From contig URDX01000022.1 in assembly GCA_900546695.1 (NCBI GenBank), forward strand, positions 1-28,844: a stretch of DNA of 28,844 nt, in the 5' to 3' direction. Position 1 is the stretch's first letter. Every line of letters starts with the position of its first letter. This DNA is from an uncultured Eubacteriales bacterium (GTDB lineage Bacteria; Bacillota; Clostridia; Oscillospirales; CAG-272). Below are positions 22,067 to 28,844 of this stretch, one piece after another. The notes under the pieces were generated by a model. It did not search any database, was not told where the DNA came from, and saw only the letters and a list, made by a program, of their open reading frames with translations. A program made the translations under genes and the position numbers.

Positions 22067-22097
22067 GGCGTTTTCCTTTCCCGATGCACGGTCGGTC

Positions 22098-22715
22098 TCA
22101 GTGCGAGCCGAATGCAAATCTCGATTCGGTACCCGCAGCGAGCCGCTTGAAGTTTTCTCTGTGTCTTACCGCGATGAATATCACCGCGCATGCTTCAACG
22201 AGCACCGTTTGCCATGCCGAACCGAAAAGCGCGAGCATGACGGGGCAGCAGAGCATAGCCGATACGGTAGACAGCGACATGTACTTTGTCGTGAGAAGCA
22301 GCACGACCATTATCAGCATGGTGAGCAGCCCTACGCGCCAGTCGATGACGAAGGCGGTAGAGAGTCCGACAAGAAAGCCCTTGCCGCCCTTGAAGCCGTA
22401 CCAGACGGGATATGCGTGACCGAGCACTGCGATAAGACCCGTATAAGCTGCGCCGAACTGCCATATGCCGAAGCGGCGCTCGAACAGCGACGCAAACAGC
22501 GCTACGACTATCGCAGCTTTGCCGAGATCCAGCGCGAATACCACCCATGCGAGACGCGAGCCGAAGCTGCGCTTGAAGTTGGTAAAGCCGGGGTTGCCGC
22601 TGCCGCACTCACGGATGTCCTTTTTGTATACCGCGCGGGAGAGGGTTATTGCGGGATTCCATCCCGCCGTGAGATAGGCGCAGAGGGCTGCGCCGATATA
22701 GAGAAGATAGTCCAT
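22098..22715 (-). CDS. plsY: Glycerol-3-phosphate acyltransferase PlsY
   Basis: This 205-residue multipass enzyme uses acyl-phosphate to acylate glycerol-3-phosphate, the first membrane step of phospholipid synthesis. The motifs are intact: KKDIRECGSGNPGFTN (31-46), DLGKA (63-67), GHAYPVWYGFKGGKG, and RHRENFKRLAAGTES near the end. The ATG at 22715 follows GGTG at six bases; a GTG at 22724 would add three residues. It sits directly after fakA, whose kinase makes its acyl-phosphate substrate. A second, less typical PlsY-like gene is at 6646-7308. A hairpin (22726-22756) stands just before the start. Confidence 0.96.
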   Translation of the reverse strand: MDYLLYIGAALCAYLTAGWNPAITLSRAVYKKDIRECGSGNPGFTNFKRSFGSRLAWVVFALDLGKAAIVVALFASLFERRFGIWQFGAAYTGLIAVLGHAYPVWYGFKGGKGFLVGLSTAFVIDWRVGLLTMLIMVVLLLTTKYMSLSTVSAMLCCPVMLALFGSAWQTVLVEACAVIFIAVRHRENFKRLAAGTESRFAFGSH

Positions 22716-22725
22716 TGTATTCACC

Positions 22726-22756
22726 GTGCTGTTTAAAGCAGGTTATTTAACAGCAC
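22726..22756. other. Hairpin upstream of plsY
   Basis: GTGCTGTT (22726-22733) pairs with AACAGCAC (22749-22756). On the minus strand it ends at the putative GGTG ribosome site of plsY, so it might tune initiation. On the plus strand a T-rich run follows. Confidence 0.45.
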
Positions 22757-22765
22757 CTTTCTTTT

Positions 22766-24586
22766 TTACTCAAGTATCAGAATATAGTCGTATACGGGCT
22801 GACCGCCGTACATCGGATACACCTCCGTGCAGGGGTGTGCGGAGCGGATGCTGCGCTCGAGCTCCTCCGCCTCCTCTGCGGGTGCGTCTGCGCTGCGCAG
22901 GATTATGCAGACATCGCAGTCGCCTATTCCGAGCTTTTCCGCCGTTTCGCGCGCCGCATCGAGCCGAGAGACCGAGTGTGCGATTATATCCTTGCCTGCA
23001 ATGCCGATATACTCGCCCTCTTTTACCTCGCCCGAGTCGCGGATGCTGCGTGATACCTCAGCCGTGACAACGCCGCCGAGCGCATCGCGGAGCGACTGCT
23101 CAGCCGCATCCGCATCGCTCGATTCATCCTCGAACATTGAGATGGCGGCATAGCCCTCGCCGACGGTCTTGCTCTCAATTACGCGGATATCCGCGCCCGT
23201 GTACAGCTCCGCCGCCTGCTTTGCCGCAAGAATTATGTTTCCGTTGTTGGGCAGTACGAATATCGTCTCTGCCGGGATAGAGCGGAATGCGTCGACAAAG
23301 TTGCGCGCAGACGGGTTCATGCTCTGACCGCCGTCGATTACTATATCCGCGCCGCGCTCGCTAAACAGCTGCTTTACACCCTCGCCCGATGCAACCGCAA
23401 CGATGCCGAAACGCTTTGCCGGCACGGGTGCTGCAGTGCCTGTAGGTTTCGCGGCGTTCGCGGATGCTGCTGTATCTGCGTGTGCCGCCGTGTCTGCGTC
23501 GTATGTGTGCGCTGCGTTGTCAGCATGTGCTGCGGTGTCGACGGCTGATGCAGTATCGGCTGCGTCGCGTGCATCGCCCGTATCCTCACCTATACCGCGC
23601 TTGCTGCTGTTGTGCTGCAGCGACATGTTTTCTATCTTTATCTTGAGAAATTCGCCGTAGCGCTGACAGAAAGCGAGAACACGGTCCGGGGTGCGGGTAT
23701 GTATGTGCAGCTTTACCATGCTGCCAGTCTTGAATGCTACGACGCTGTCTCCGATACCGCTGAGCCATTCGGTCAGCGACTCGACGCGCAGCGTTTCGGG
23801 ATCGGTCTTGCTGCGCTGCAGACGGAGCAGCAGCTCGGTGCAATAGCCGTATTCGAGAACGCTGTCCTCGGTGAACGCGGAGAGATCGGGCTCGGATGTC
23901 AACGACGCGCCGTCCTGCCATGCAGTGTCAAACTCTTCATCGGAGTCAGACGCATCGCCCGAGATGGCATCGAGCATTCCTTCAACTATATATATAAGTC
24001 CCGCTCCGCCAGAATCGACAACGCCTGCGCGCTTGAGCACGGGGAGCATGTCGGGCGTGCGCTCGAGCGTGCTCTTTGCCTCTGCGATAAAGTCGCGCAG
24101 CAGCTGTGTCAGCTCGCTCGGTGCGGTGCTTGCAGCATAGTCGGTCGCGCAGCGCATTACGGTCAGCATAGTTCCCTCGGTCGGCTGCATGACCGCATCG
24201 TATGCGTTTCTCGTACCGCTTTGCATCGCGCGGATGAGCAGTGCACTGTCAGCCGCGTCCGCACCGTCGAGCGCCTGCGCCATTCCCTCGAATATCTGCG
24301 AGAGAATAACGCCTGAGTTGCCCCGTGCGCTGAGCAGCATTCCGTCCGAGATGCGCCTTGCCGTATGTCCTATGCCGTCCTCGGTATCGGTTATGCTGTC
24401 CGCACCGCCCGATGCCGTGAGCAGCATATTGCTGCCCGTGTCGCCGTCGGGAATGGGAAATACATTGAGATCGTTAACCTCCTGCGCATGTGCACGCAGG
24501 CGCGCCGTGCCCGCACGTACCATACGCGCGAGCAGTGCGCCGTCGATCTCGGATATGCGCTCAGATGTCGCCGTAGCCCTCGCCAT
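22766..24586 (-). CDS. fakA: Fatty acid kinase FakA (DAK2/YloV family)
   Basis: This 606-residue protein phosphorylates FakB-bound fatty acids to acyl-phosphate. The N-terminal DhaL-type domain carries NDLNVFPIPDGDTGSNM (metal and ATP site, about 38-54) and SARGNSGVILSQIFEG; VVDSGGAGL closes the kinase domain. The C-terminal part matches the DegV-like FakA region (QSMNPSARNF, PNNGNIILAAKQA). Typical FakA/YloV is about 550 residues; the extra length is an Ala/Asp/His/Thr-rich linker at about 328-392 with DTAAHAD-like repeats. GGAGG is 13 bases before the ATG, rather far. It follows the FakB gene by five bases. Confidence 0.95.
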   Translation of the reverse strand: MARATATSERISEIDGALLARMVRAGTARLRAHAQEVNDLNVFPIPDGDTGSNMLLTASGGADSITDTEDGIGHTARRISDGMLLSARGNSGVILSQIFEGMAQALDGADAADSALLIRAMQSGTRNAYDAVMQPTEGTMLTVMRCATDYAASTAPSELTQLLRDFIAEAKSTLERTPDMLPVLKRAGVVDSGGAGLIYIVEGMLDAISGDASDSDEEFDTAWQDGASLTSEPDLSAFTEDSVLEYGYCTELLLRLQRSKTDPETLRVESLTEWLSGIGDSVVAFKTGSMVKLHIHTRTPDRVLAFCQRYGEFLKIKIENMSLQHNSSKRGIGEDTGDARDAADTASAVDTAAHADNAAHTYDADTAAHADTAASANAAKPTGTAAPVPAKRFGIVAVASGEGVKQLFSERGADIVIDGGQSMNPSARNFVDAFRSIPAETIFVLPNNGNIILAAKQAAELYTGADIRVIESKTVGEGYAAISMFEDESSDADAAEQSLRDALGGVVTAEVSRSIRDSGEVKEGEYIGIAGKDIIAHSVSRLDAARETAEKLGIGDCDVCIILRSADAPAEEAEELERSIRSAHPCTEVYPMYGGQPVYDYILILE

Positions 24587-24591
24587 TTTTC

Positions 24592-25488
24592 TTACTTAGC
24601 CTCCGCAGAAAATGTTACATTCTTTCCGAATCCCCAGATACCGAATGCGTCTGGTCCGATGGAAGCGCCGATGATAGGCCCGATAAAGCCGACGACGATA
24701 TCGCGGCAGCCTATCTCACTGCGTATCATCTCCTTAAGCACCTCGACCTCAGCGGGGCTGCAGTCGGCATGTGCGAGATATACCGTCTGCTCCTCGGGAT
24801 TTATGATGTTCTCCTTAAGCTGTGCAACGAGCTCGTGCAGCGAGGCCTGTCTGCCCTTGACCTTCTTGATGGGGGTCTGTGTTCCGTTAACGTCCGAGAT
24901 GAGTATCGGCTTTACGCCCATGAGGTTTCCGAAAAAAGCGGCGGAAGCGGTTACTCTGCCCGACTTCTTAAGATGCTCGAGCGTGTGCACGGTAACGAAC
25001 TGCTGGACGGTCTTGCGTATCTCAAGAATGCGGGTGTTTATCTCAGCGGCGGTCTTGCCCTCCTTTGCAAGCTTTGCAGCCTCTACCGCGAGCGCGCCTT
25101 CACCCATTGATGCGTTGAGCGAGTCGATGCAGAATATCTGTGCGTCGGGATAGTCGGCTAGCAGCTTCTTTGCAGTGACGTAGCCCGTGTTTACCGAGCC
25201 GCTCTGCTTGGACGAGCATGCGATGTATACGATGTCGTATCCCTCGGAAAGGTACTTGCCGAATATGCGGTTGAACTCATCGACCGAGACCTGCGCGGTG
25301 GTTATTCTCTTGCCGCCGCGGATGGTGTCGTAGAACTTATGAACGTCGTCTGCGGTCCATGTAAGCAGAGCGGGGGATTCAACTCCATCCTCAACCGTCG
25401 TCATCTTAGCGTAGTCGATGTCATACTGCTCAAGCAGCTCTGCGGTAAGGTCGGAGCAGGAATCGGTGATAATCTTGACCTGTCTCAT
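24592..25488 (-). CDS. fakB: DegV family fatty acid-binding protein FakB
   Basis: This 298-residue DegV protein binds a fatty acid and presents it to FakA. It opens with VKIITDSCSDLT, the usual DegV start, followed by TTAQVSVDEF (substrate-binding Ser region), SSKQSGSVNT and the C-terminal GPIIGASIGPDAFGIWGFG. Length is slightly above the usual 280. AAGGAG stands seven bases before the ATG at 25488; an upstream in-frame start at 25548 is unsupported. It is the first gene of the leftward lipid cluster and is divergent from the two-component system. Chain-length preference is not readable. Confidence 0.95.
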   Translation of the reverse strand: MRQVKIITDSCSDLTAELLEQYDIDYAKMTTVEDGVESPALLTWTADDVHKFYDTIRGGKRITTAQVSVDEFNRIFGKYLSEGYDIVYIACSSKQSGSVNTGYVTAKKLLADYPDAQIFCIDSLNASMGEGALAVEAAKLAKEGKTAAEINTRILEIRKTVQQFVTVHTLEHLKKSGRVTASAAFFGNLMGVKPILISDVNGTQTPIKKVKGRQASLHELVAQLKENIINPEEQTVYLAHADCSPAEVEVLKEMIRSEIGCRDIVVGFIGPIIGASIGPDAFGIWGFGKNVTFSAEAK

Positions 25489-25707
25489 TTTATTTCTCCT
25501 TGAAGATAAGAATATTCTTGGGTCGGGCACGCTGCGCGGCACTCGCACCCGCCGCGATTTTCTGCGTCGGGCGCGGCGGTTTTCGCCTCAAAGTATGCCT
25601 GTTCGACATTTTACGGCTAAGTATATCGTTTTAATCTAAACCGAAACTAAACTTTTTGCTGCTTTTTTCGATTTTTTGTTTTTTTCAGCCGCTTTTCCGA
25701 CCGCGAC
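25489..25707. other. Intergenic leader of the fak operon
   Basis: No coding region is seen. CCGCCGCG (25549-25556) pairs with CGCGGCGG (25572-25579), a GC-rich hairpin within the probable fakB leader. No convincing -35/-10 pair was found for fakB on the minus strand, although several TATACT-like boxes occur near 25600-25630. Confidence 0.4.
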
Positions 25708-25736
25708 TTGACACATCCCCCGCAATAGGATAAAAT
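25708..25736 (+). promoter_or_regulatory. Promoter of the two-component system
   Basis: TTGACA (25708-25713), a 17-base spacer and TAAAAT (25731-25736) form a near-consensus promoter. It gives a leader of about 140 bases that contains a long inverted repeat (25789-25848). Confidence 0.82.
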
Positions 25737-25788
25737 ACCGATGTAGAACATGCGCGTCGGTCGCACGTTTATAATGCGAGAGCAGATA

Positions 25789-25848
25789 TGTGTGCGGCAG
25801 CCGTAAATGAAGGCGTTGACAGCGCTGCGGCTGTCGCTTACGCACACA
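25789..25848 (+). other. Structured leader upstream of the response regulator
   Basis: TGTGTGCG (25789-25796) pairs with CGCACACA (25841-25848), and CAGCCG (25798-25803) with CGGCTG (25828-25833). The resulting stem-loop ends about 35 bases before the ATG. No known riboswitch class is recognised. Confidence 0.45.
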
Positions 25849-25884
25849 GCACGTGCGGAAAGACAATACAGCGGGAGGTAAGGG

Positions 25885-26559
25885 ATGTTTCATATACTCG
25901 TAGCCGATGACGATAAGCATACGCGGATGCTGCTGCGGGCGGTGCTCGAAGGTGAAAACTACACCGTTTCAACGGCGGAGAACGGCGAGCAGGCGCTCGA
26001 GCTGCTTGACCGTGAGCATATCGACCTTGTCATTCTCGATATAATGATGCCGGGGATGGATGGGTATGAATTTACACGTCTCGTCAGGCAGACGGACAGC
26101 ACTCTGCCGATACTCATGGTGACCGCAAAGCATCTCCCCGCCGACGAAAAGAAGGGCTTTCTCGTCGGAACGGACGACTATATAACCAAGCCGATAGACG
26201 AAGAAAAGCTGCTGCTGCATATAAAAGCACTGCTGCGCCGTGCAAGGATAGTGAGCGAGCAGCGCATAGTCATCGGCGACGTGACGCTCGACTATAATTC
26301 CTTCACCGTCACCCGCGGTAATGAGGTGCAGGAGCTGCCGCAGAAGGAGTTTATGCTGCTGTATAAGCTGCTCTCGTACCCCGGTCAGATATTTACCCGC
26401 ATTCAGCTCATGGACGAAATATGGGGTACCGACAGCGAGACGGGATGGGAGACCGTTACCGTGCATGTCGGCAGACTGCGCAAGCGCTTTGAGGGTTGGA
26501 ACGAATTCGAGATAGTCGCGGTGCGCGGTCTCGGCTATAAGGCGGTGAAGAAGGTATGA
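25885..26559 (+). CDS. OmpR-family response regulator
   Basis: This 224-residue regulator has a receiver domain (acidic D8-D10, phospho-acceptor D52 in LVILDIMMPGMDG, switch Thr in MVTAKH, Lys in YITKPID) and an OmpR/PhoB winged helix (about 125-222, ending VAVRGLGYKAVKK). It is transcribed with the adjacent histidine kinase, whose ATG overlaps its stop (ATGA), so they form a pair. GGAGG precedes the ATG. The target genes are unknown; the divergent fakB-fakA lipid cluster is a natural candidate by position only. Confidence 0.96.
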   Translation: MFHILVADDDKHTRMLLRAVLEGENYTVSTAENGEQALELLDREHIDLVILDIMMPGMDGYEFTRLVRQTDSTLPILMVTAKHLPADEKKGFLVGTDDYITKPIDEEKLLLHIKALLRRARIVSEQRIVIGDVTLDYNSFTVTRGNEVQELPQKEFMLLYKLLSYPGQIFTRIQLMDEIWGTDSETGWETVTVHVGRLRKRFEGWNEFEIVAVRGLGYKAVKKV

Positions 26560-27824
26560 GGAGCAGGTCACAAAGTGCCGAAAAAAGCGTGAACAGTGAA
26601 GCGCGGAGTGTCAAAAAAAGCGTTGATAATGAAACGCAGAGCTGCGAAAAGACTGTGAATAATCGGGCGCAGAGCAGCGAAAAGAGCATGAAGGATCGGA
26701 TGCGGGGAGCCGAGGGGGGCATAAAGAGCAGGACGTTTATCACCTTCGGTAAAAAGCCCGCGCGCAAGGGTCGGCTTGCACTTACCCTGTCGCTCTCGGT
26801 CTTTGTTTTCATTATCAATACCGTTGCGCTGCTGTTTGCGATAGCGCTCGTTTACAGTTTGACGAGGCTCGGCGTTATAGACATGTCGTCTGGGCAGATG
26901 GGACTGTCTGCGGTGCTTACCGTGATATCGCTGACAAGCCTTGTGCTCGGCTTTCTGCTCACCGTTTTTACCGGAAAGATACCGCTGCGCCCCGTAAACA
27001 GCCTTGTCGATCAGCTCAACCGCCTTGCGGGCGGAGATTTCGGCGCGCGGCTGAATTTCGGTAAGACGATAAGCAGTCACCCGACCTTTCAGCAGATAGA
27101 AACGAGCTTTAACCGCGCTGCGGAGGAGCTTGAGCACACCGAGATGCTGCGCAGCAACTTTATCAACAATTTTTCACACGAATTTAAGACCCCCATTGTC
27201 TCCATCGCGGGCTTTGCAAAGCTGCTGCGGCGCGGCAATCTGACCGAGGAGCAGCGCGGGGAATATCTCACGGTCATAGAGGAGGAGTCGCTGCGGCTCT
27301 CTGCGCTTGCGAACAACGTGCTGAGCCTGACGCGCGTTGAGAATCAGACCATTCTCACCGATATTACCGAGTTTAATTTGTCCGAGCAGATACGCAGCGC
27401 GGTGCTGCTGCTCGCCGATAAATGGACGGCGGCAGAACTGAATATGGATCTCTGCTTCAGCGAATGCATCGTCCGTGCGAGCGAGGAGCTGCTGAAGCAG
27501 GTGTGGATAAATCTGCTCGACAACGCGATTAAATTCTCGCCGCGCGGCGGTACCGTCACCGTGACTCTCAGCGATGGCGGAGACACGGTCACAGTGAGCG
27601 TAACGAACAGCGGCAGCGAGATACCGCCCGAGAGCATCGCGTATATTTTCAATAAGTTTTATCAGGCGGATGAGTCGCATTCTTCCGAGGGCAACGGCAT
27701 CGGGCTTGCCATCGTAAAGCGCGTGTGCGAGCTGCACGGCGGCGCTGTCTCAGCAGAGAGCGGAGATGGCAAAACTACCTTTACCGTAATACTGCCGAAG
27801 CGCGAGACTCAGTTCAAATCATAG
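26556..27824 (+). CDS. Sensor histidine kinase with N-terminal 11-residue repeats
   Basis: This 422-residue kinase has two membrane helices (about 74-100 and 117-139) with only a short outside loop, then a HAMP-like linker (145-190), HisKA with H208 (NFSHEFKTP), and HATPase_c (WINLLDNAIKFSP, NGIGLAIVKRVCELHGG). The small loop suggests sensing within the membrane or by a partner. Before the first helix, residues 7-61 form five 11-residue repeats of pattern SxEKSVxNxxx, hydrophilic and probably helical in the cytoplasm. The start is the ATG overlapping the response regulator stop; GGTGAAG is the upstream site. A later ATG (residue 45) has a weaker site, so some N-terminal uncertainty remains. 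Confidence 0.93.
   Translation: MRSRSQSAEKSVNSEARSVKKSVDNETQSCEKTVNNRAQSSEKSMKDRMRGAEGGIKSRTFITFGKKPARKGRLALTLSLSVFVFIINTVALLFAIALVYSLTRLGVIDMSSGQMGLSAVLTVISLTSLVLGFLLTVFTGKIPLRPVNSLVDQLNRLAGGDFGARLNFGKTISSHPTFQQIETSFNRAAEELEHTEMLRSNFINNFSHEFKTPIVSIAGFAKLLRRGNLTEEQRGEYLTVIEEESLRLSALANNVLSLTRVENQTILTDITEFNLSEQIRSAVLLLADKWTAAELNMDLCFSECIVRASEELLKQVWINLLDNAIKFSPRGGTVTVTLSDGGDTVTVSVTNSGSEIPPESIAYIFNKFYQADESHSSEGNGIGLAIVKRVCELHGGAVSAESGDGKTTFTVILPKRETQFKS
26574..26738 (+). repeat. Five tandem 33-bp units coding for 11-residue repeats
   Basis: Lys recurs at residues 10, 21, 32 and 43 and Val/Met/Ile at 12, 23, 34, 45 and 56. The DNA copies have diverged, so the period is clearer in protein than in bases. 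This suggests old duplications kept in frame. Confidence 0.75.
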
Positions 27825-27968
27825 TATAATATACATCATCGGAAAGATATAAATGATATACCACCTGTATCGCCATTATACAATAGGAAAGGGTATAGGT
27901 GTAGTTTGCGAATAATCCTCCATTATCGAAAAATGAACGAATTAACAGGGTAACGACCGCCTTGTCCG

Positions 27969-28120
27969 TTAGCAGGATTTTTGGCTCGATTTTTTCCGCC
28001 ATTAGCAGAGAGGGCAATTTCATTAGCAAAGCAGCGATTTTTTTGCTGATTTTTATTAGCAAGCCGTCCGCCTGAAAGGCGGACGACATTAGTCCTGAAT
28101 TCCATTAGCAGACGGAGAAT
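27969..28120. repeat. Array of TTAGCA motifs with terminal hairpin
   Basis: TTAGCA occurs at 27969, 28002, 28023, 28056 and 28095, and inverted at 28112-28117. Spacings are 33, 21, 33 and 39 bases. CCATTAGCAG (28092-28101) and CTGCTAATGG (28111-28120) form a perfect 10-bp stem. The phasing is near whole helical turns for most copies, as in sites bound by a recombinase or accessory protein. Confidence 0.7.
28065..28085. repeat. Perfect 9-bp hairpin within the TTAGCA array
   Basis: CGTCCGCCT pairs with AGGCGGACG around a GAA loop. It lies between the fourth and fifth TTAGCA copies. The similar AGGCGGATG stem at 28242-28267 suggests a related structure. Confidence 0.65.
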
Positions 28121-28241
28121 CTGCTAATGGAAATTTGTGATTTTTTCGTTTTTGCTGTTTCTTCGTAAAAATGAAAAAACGCCGGAAACCCTTCTGTTAG
28201 TGTTCATAGGGACATTTTCTGACAGTATGTAGGTGCAGCAG

Positions 28242-28267
28242 AGGCGGATGGCGTTTGTCATCCGCCT
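28242..28267 (-). terminator. Hairpin after the serine recombinase gene
   Basis: AGGCGGATG (28242-28250) pairs with CATCCGCCT (28259-28267). It lies 30 bases past the recombinase stop on the minus strand. The T tail is poor, so it is a weak terminator candidate. Confidence 0.5.
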
Positions 28268-28297
28268 TTACTGCGTTTATCCCGCTTTGTGCGGTGC

Positions 28298-28844
28298 TTA
28301 TGCAGGGAGCAGTTCCGGCTGTGCAACCGTTACTGCTACGACCTGTGGCTGTTGCTGTTCGGCTTCGACCGCATCGTCGTAATCCCATTCACCGATGTCA
28401 CGGTAAATGATACGGATTTTTTGCGCGGAGTGCCGTGAGTATTTTACGGTGCGTTCTCCAACCTCGATCCTTGCAATAAACAACCTCACGATTTCGGGTG
28501 TCAATTTATCAATGGTTTTGTACCGTTTTGCTTTCTCAATGAAAGCGTCTACATTGGCAGCCGACGATTTCAGTTTTTCCAAGCGTTCCTCTTTTAGAGG
28601 AAGAGCATCGTCTATCTCTTTCTGCTCGGCATTGTAATCGGCAGAGAGAAGACGGAACTGCTCATTGGTCACACGGCCGAGCACGTTATCCTCATACAGC
28701 CGCTTGAACAAGGTCGCCAGCTCGCTTCTGCGTTTGCGCATGGTTTCAAGCTCCACTTGCAGGGCATTGATCTCCTGCCGAAGCTGTGCTGTATTTTTGC
28801 GGTTGATATACTCCGCAAACTGCCGTTCCTTTTTACGGGCGAAG
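28298..28844 (-). CDS. Large serine recombinase, C-terminal part (DUF4368 type), truncated by window edge
   Basis: About 182 residues of the C-terminus are visible; the frame stays open to the right edge and the catalytic serine domain is outside the window. The visible part begins RKKERQFAEYINRKN, continues as a long coiled coil with LFKRLYEDNVLG and ADYNAEQKEID, and ends in a DUF4368-like block (KLTPEIVRLFIARIEVGER, then QKIRIIYRDIGEWDYD). This is the usual tail of large serine recombinases of clostridial mobilisable or conjugative elements (TnpX/TndX relatives). It marks an element entering from the right. Confidence 0.9.
   Translation of the reverse strand, partial: FARKKERQFAEYINRKNTAQLRQEINALQVELETMRKRRSELATLFKRLYEDNVLGRVTNEQFRLLSADYNAEQKEIDDALPLKEERLEKLKSSAANVDAFIEKAKRYKTIDKLTPEIVRLFIARIEVGERTVKYSRHSAQKIRIIYRDIGEWDYDDAVEAEQQQPQVVAVTVAQPELLPA

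Larger units (their letters stand above)
27825..28297. other. Non-coding end region of the recombinase element
   Basis: These 470 bases between the histidine kinase and the recombinase gene have no ribosome site with a credible frame. They contain the TTAGCA repeat array (27969-28117), two strong hairpins (28065-28085 and 28092-28120), and a hairpin at 28242-28267 that may end the recombinase transcript. The element's terminal attachment site is probably inside this region but the exact edge is not visible. Confidence 0.5.

Noticed and set aside
25770..25775. TATAAT in the response regulator leader as a second promoter
   Set aside because: No -35 element at 16-18 bases and no TG extension.
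27814..28105. Two short minus-strand frames across the TTAGCA array
   Set aside because: No ribosome site precedes either ATG, and the repeats within are in phase only because copies are spaced by multiples of three; kept as repeat array instead.
27969..28120. Possible CRISPR array
   Set aside because: The repeat is only six bases with unequal spacing; no cas gene or spacer pattern.

Overview
The window looks like chromosomal DNA of a GC-rich Clostridia member, most like the gut Oscillospirales type. This rests on gene content (ZTP riboswitch-controlled fhs, FakA/FakB with PlsY, FtsH, a YugP-type peptidase, a CmpB-like membrane protein, a DUF4368-type serine recombinase), on GGAGG ribosome sites and TTGACA/TATAAT promoters, and on frequent ATA codons in GC-rich genes. 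Species cannot be named from the sequence alone. No rRNA, CRISPR array or replication origin was seen.

Layout. Positions 1-360 are non-coding, with inverted repeats and two terminator-like hairpins. A transaldolase-like gene (-) and formate-tetrahydrofolate ligase (+, behind a ZTP riboswitch and intrinsic terminator) follow, both one-carbon or central carbon metabolism. A TetR-type regulator (-) faces a four-gene operon (+, 4201-7308): HD hydrolase, CmpB-like membrane protein, MGDG-synthase-like glycosyltransferase and a divergent PlsY-like acyltransferase, which together suggest glycolipid or membrane lipid synthesis. Next come a DUF4838 lipoprotein (-), an Amt-PII fusion ammonium transporter (-) with a long structured leader, and an AlkA-like glycosylase (-).

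At 12.8-13.6 kb a decayed tyrosine integrase lies beside tRNA-Ser(GCU), marking an old integration site. After that come a Cys-rich conserved protein (+), a nuclease-like protein with a winged-helix tail (+), a YihY membrane protein (-), a YugP zinc peptidase (-) and an HdeD-like membrane protein (-).

The block from 25488 down to 18444 (-) reads FakB, FakA, PlsY, diacylglycerol kinase, PlsC and FtsH. The first five form a nearly complete route from exogenous or recycled fatty acid to phosphatidic acid, with tight spacing and overlapping stop/start codons. A response regulator and histidine kinase pair (+, 25885-27824) starts divergently from it. The right edge is a serine recombinase (-) that runs off the window, preceded by a non-coding tract with a phased TTAGCA repeat array. 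This is probably the end of an integrated element.

The observations most worth checking are the Amt-PII fusion lacking the uridylylation tyrosine, the TTAGCA array at the recombinase end, the 11-residue repeats in two membrane proteins, the face-to-face promoters inside an inverted repeat at 4003-4080, and the second PlsY-like protein lacking a normally conserved arginine.
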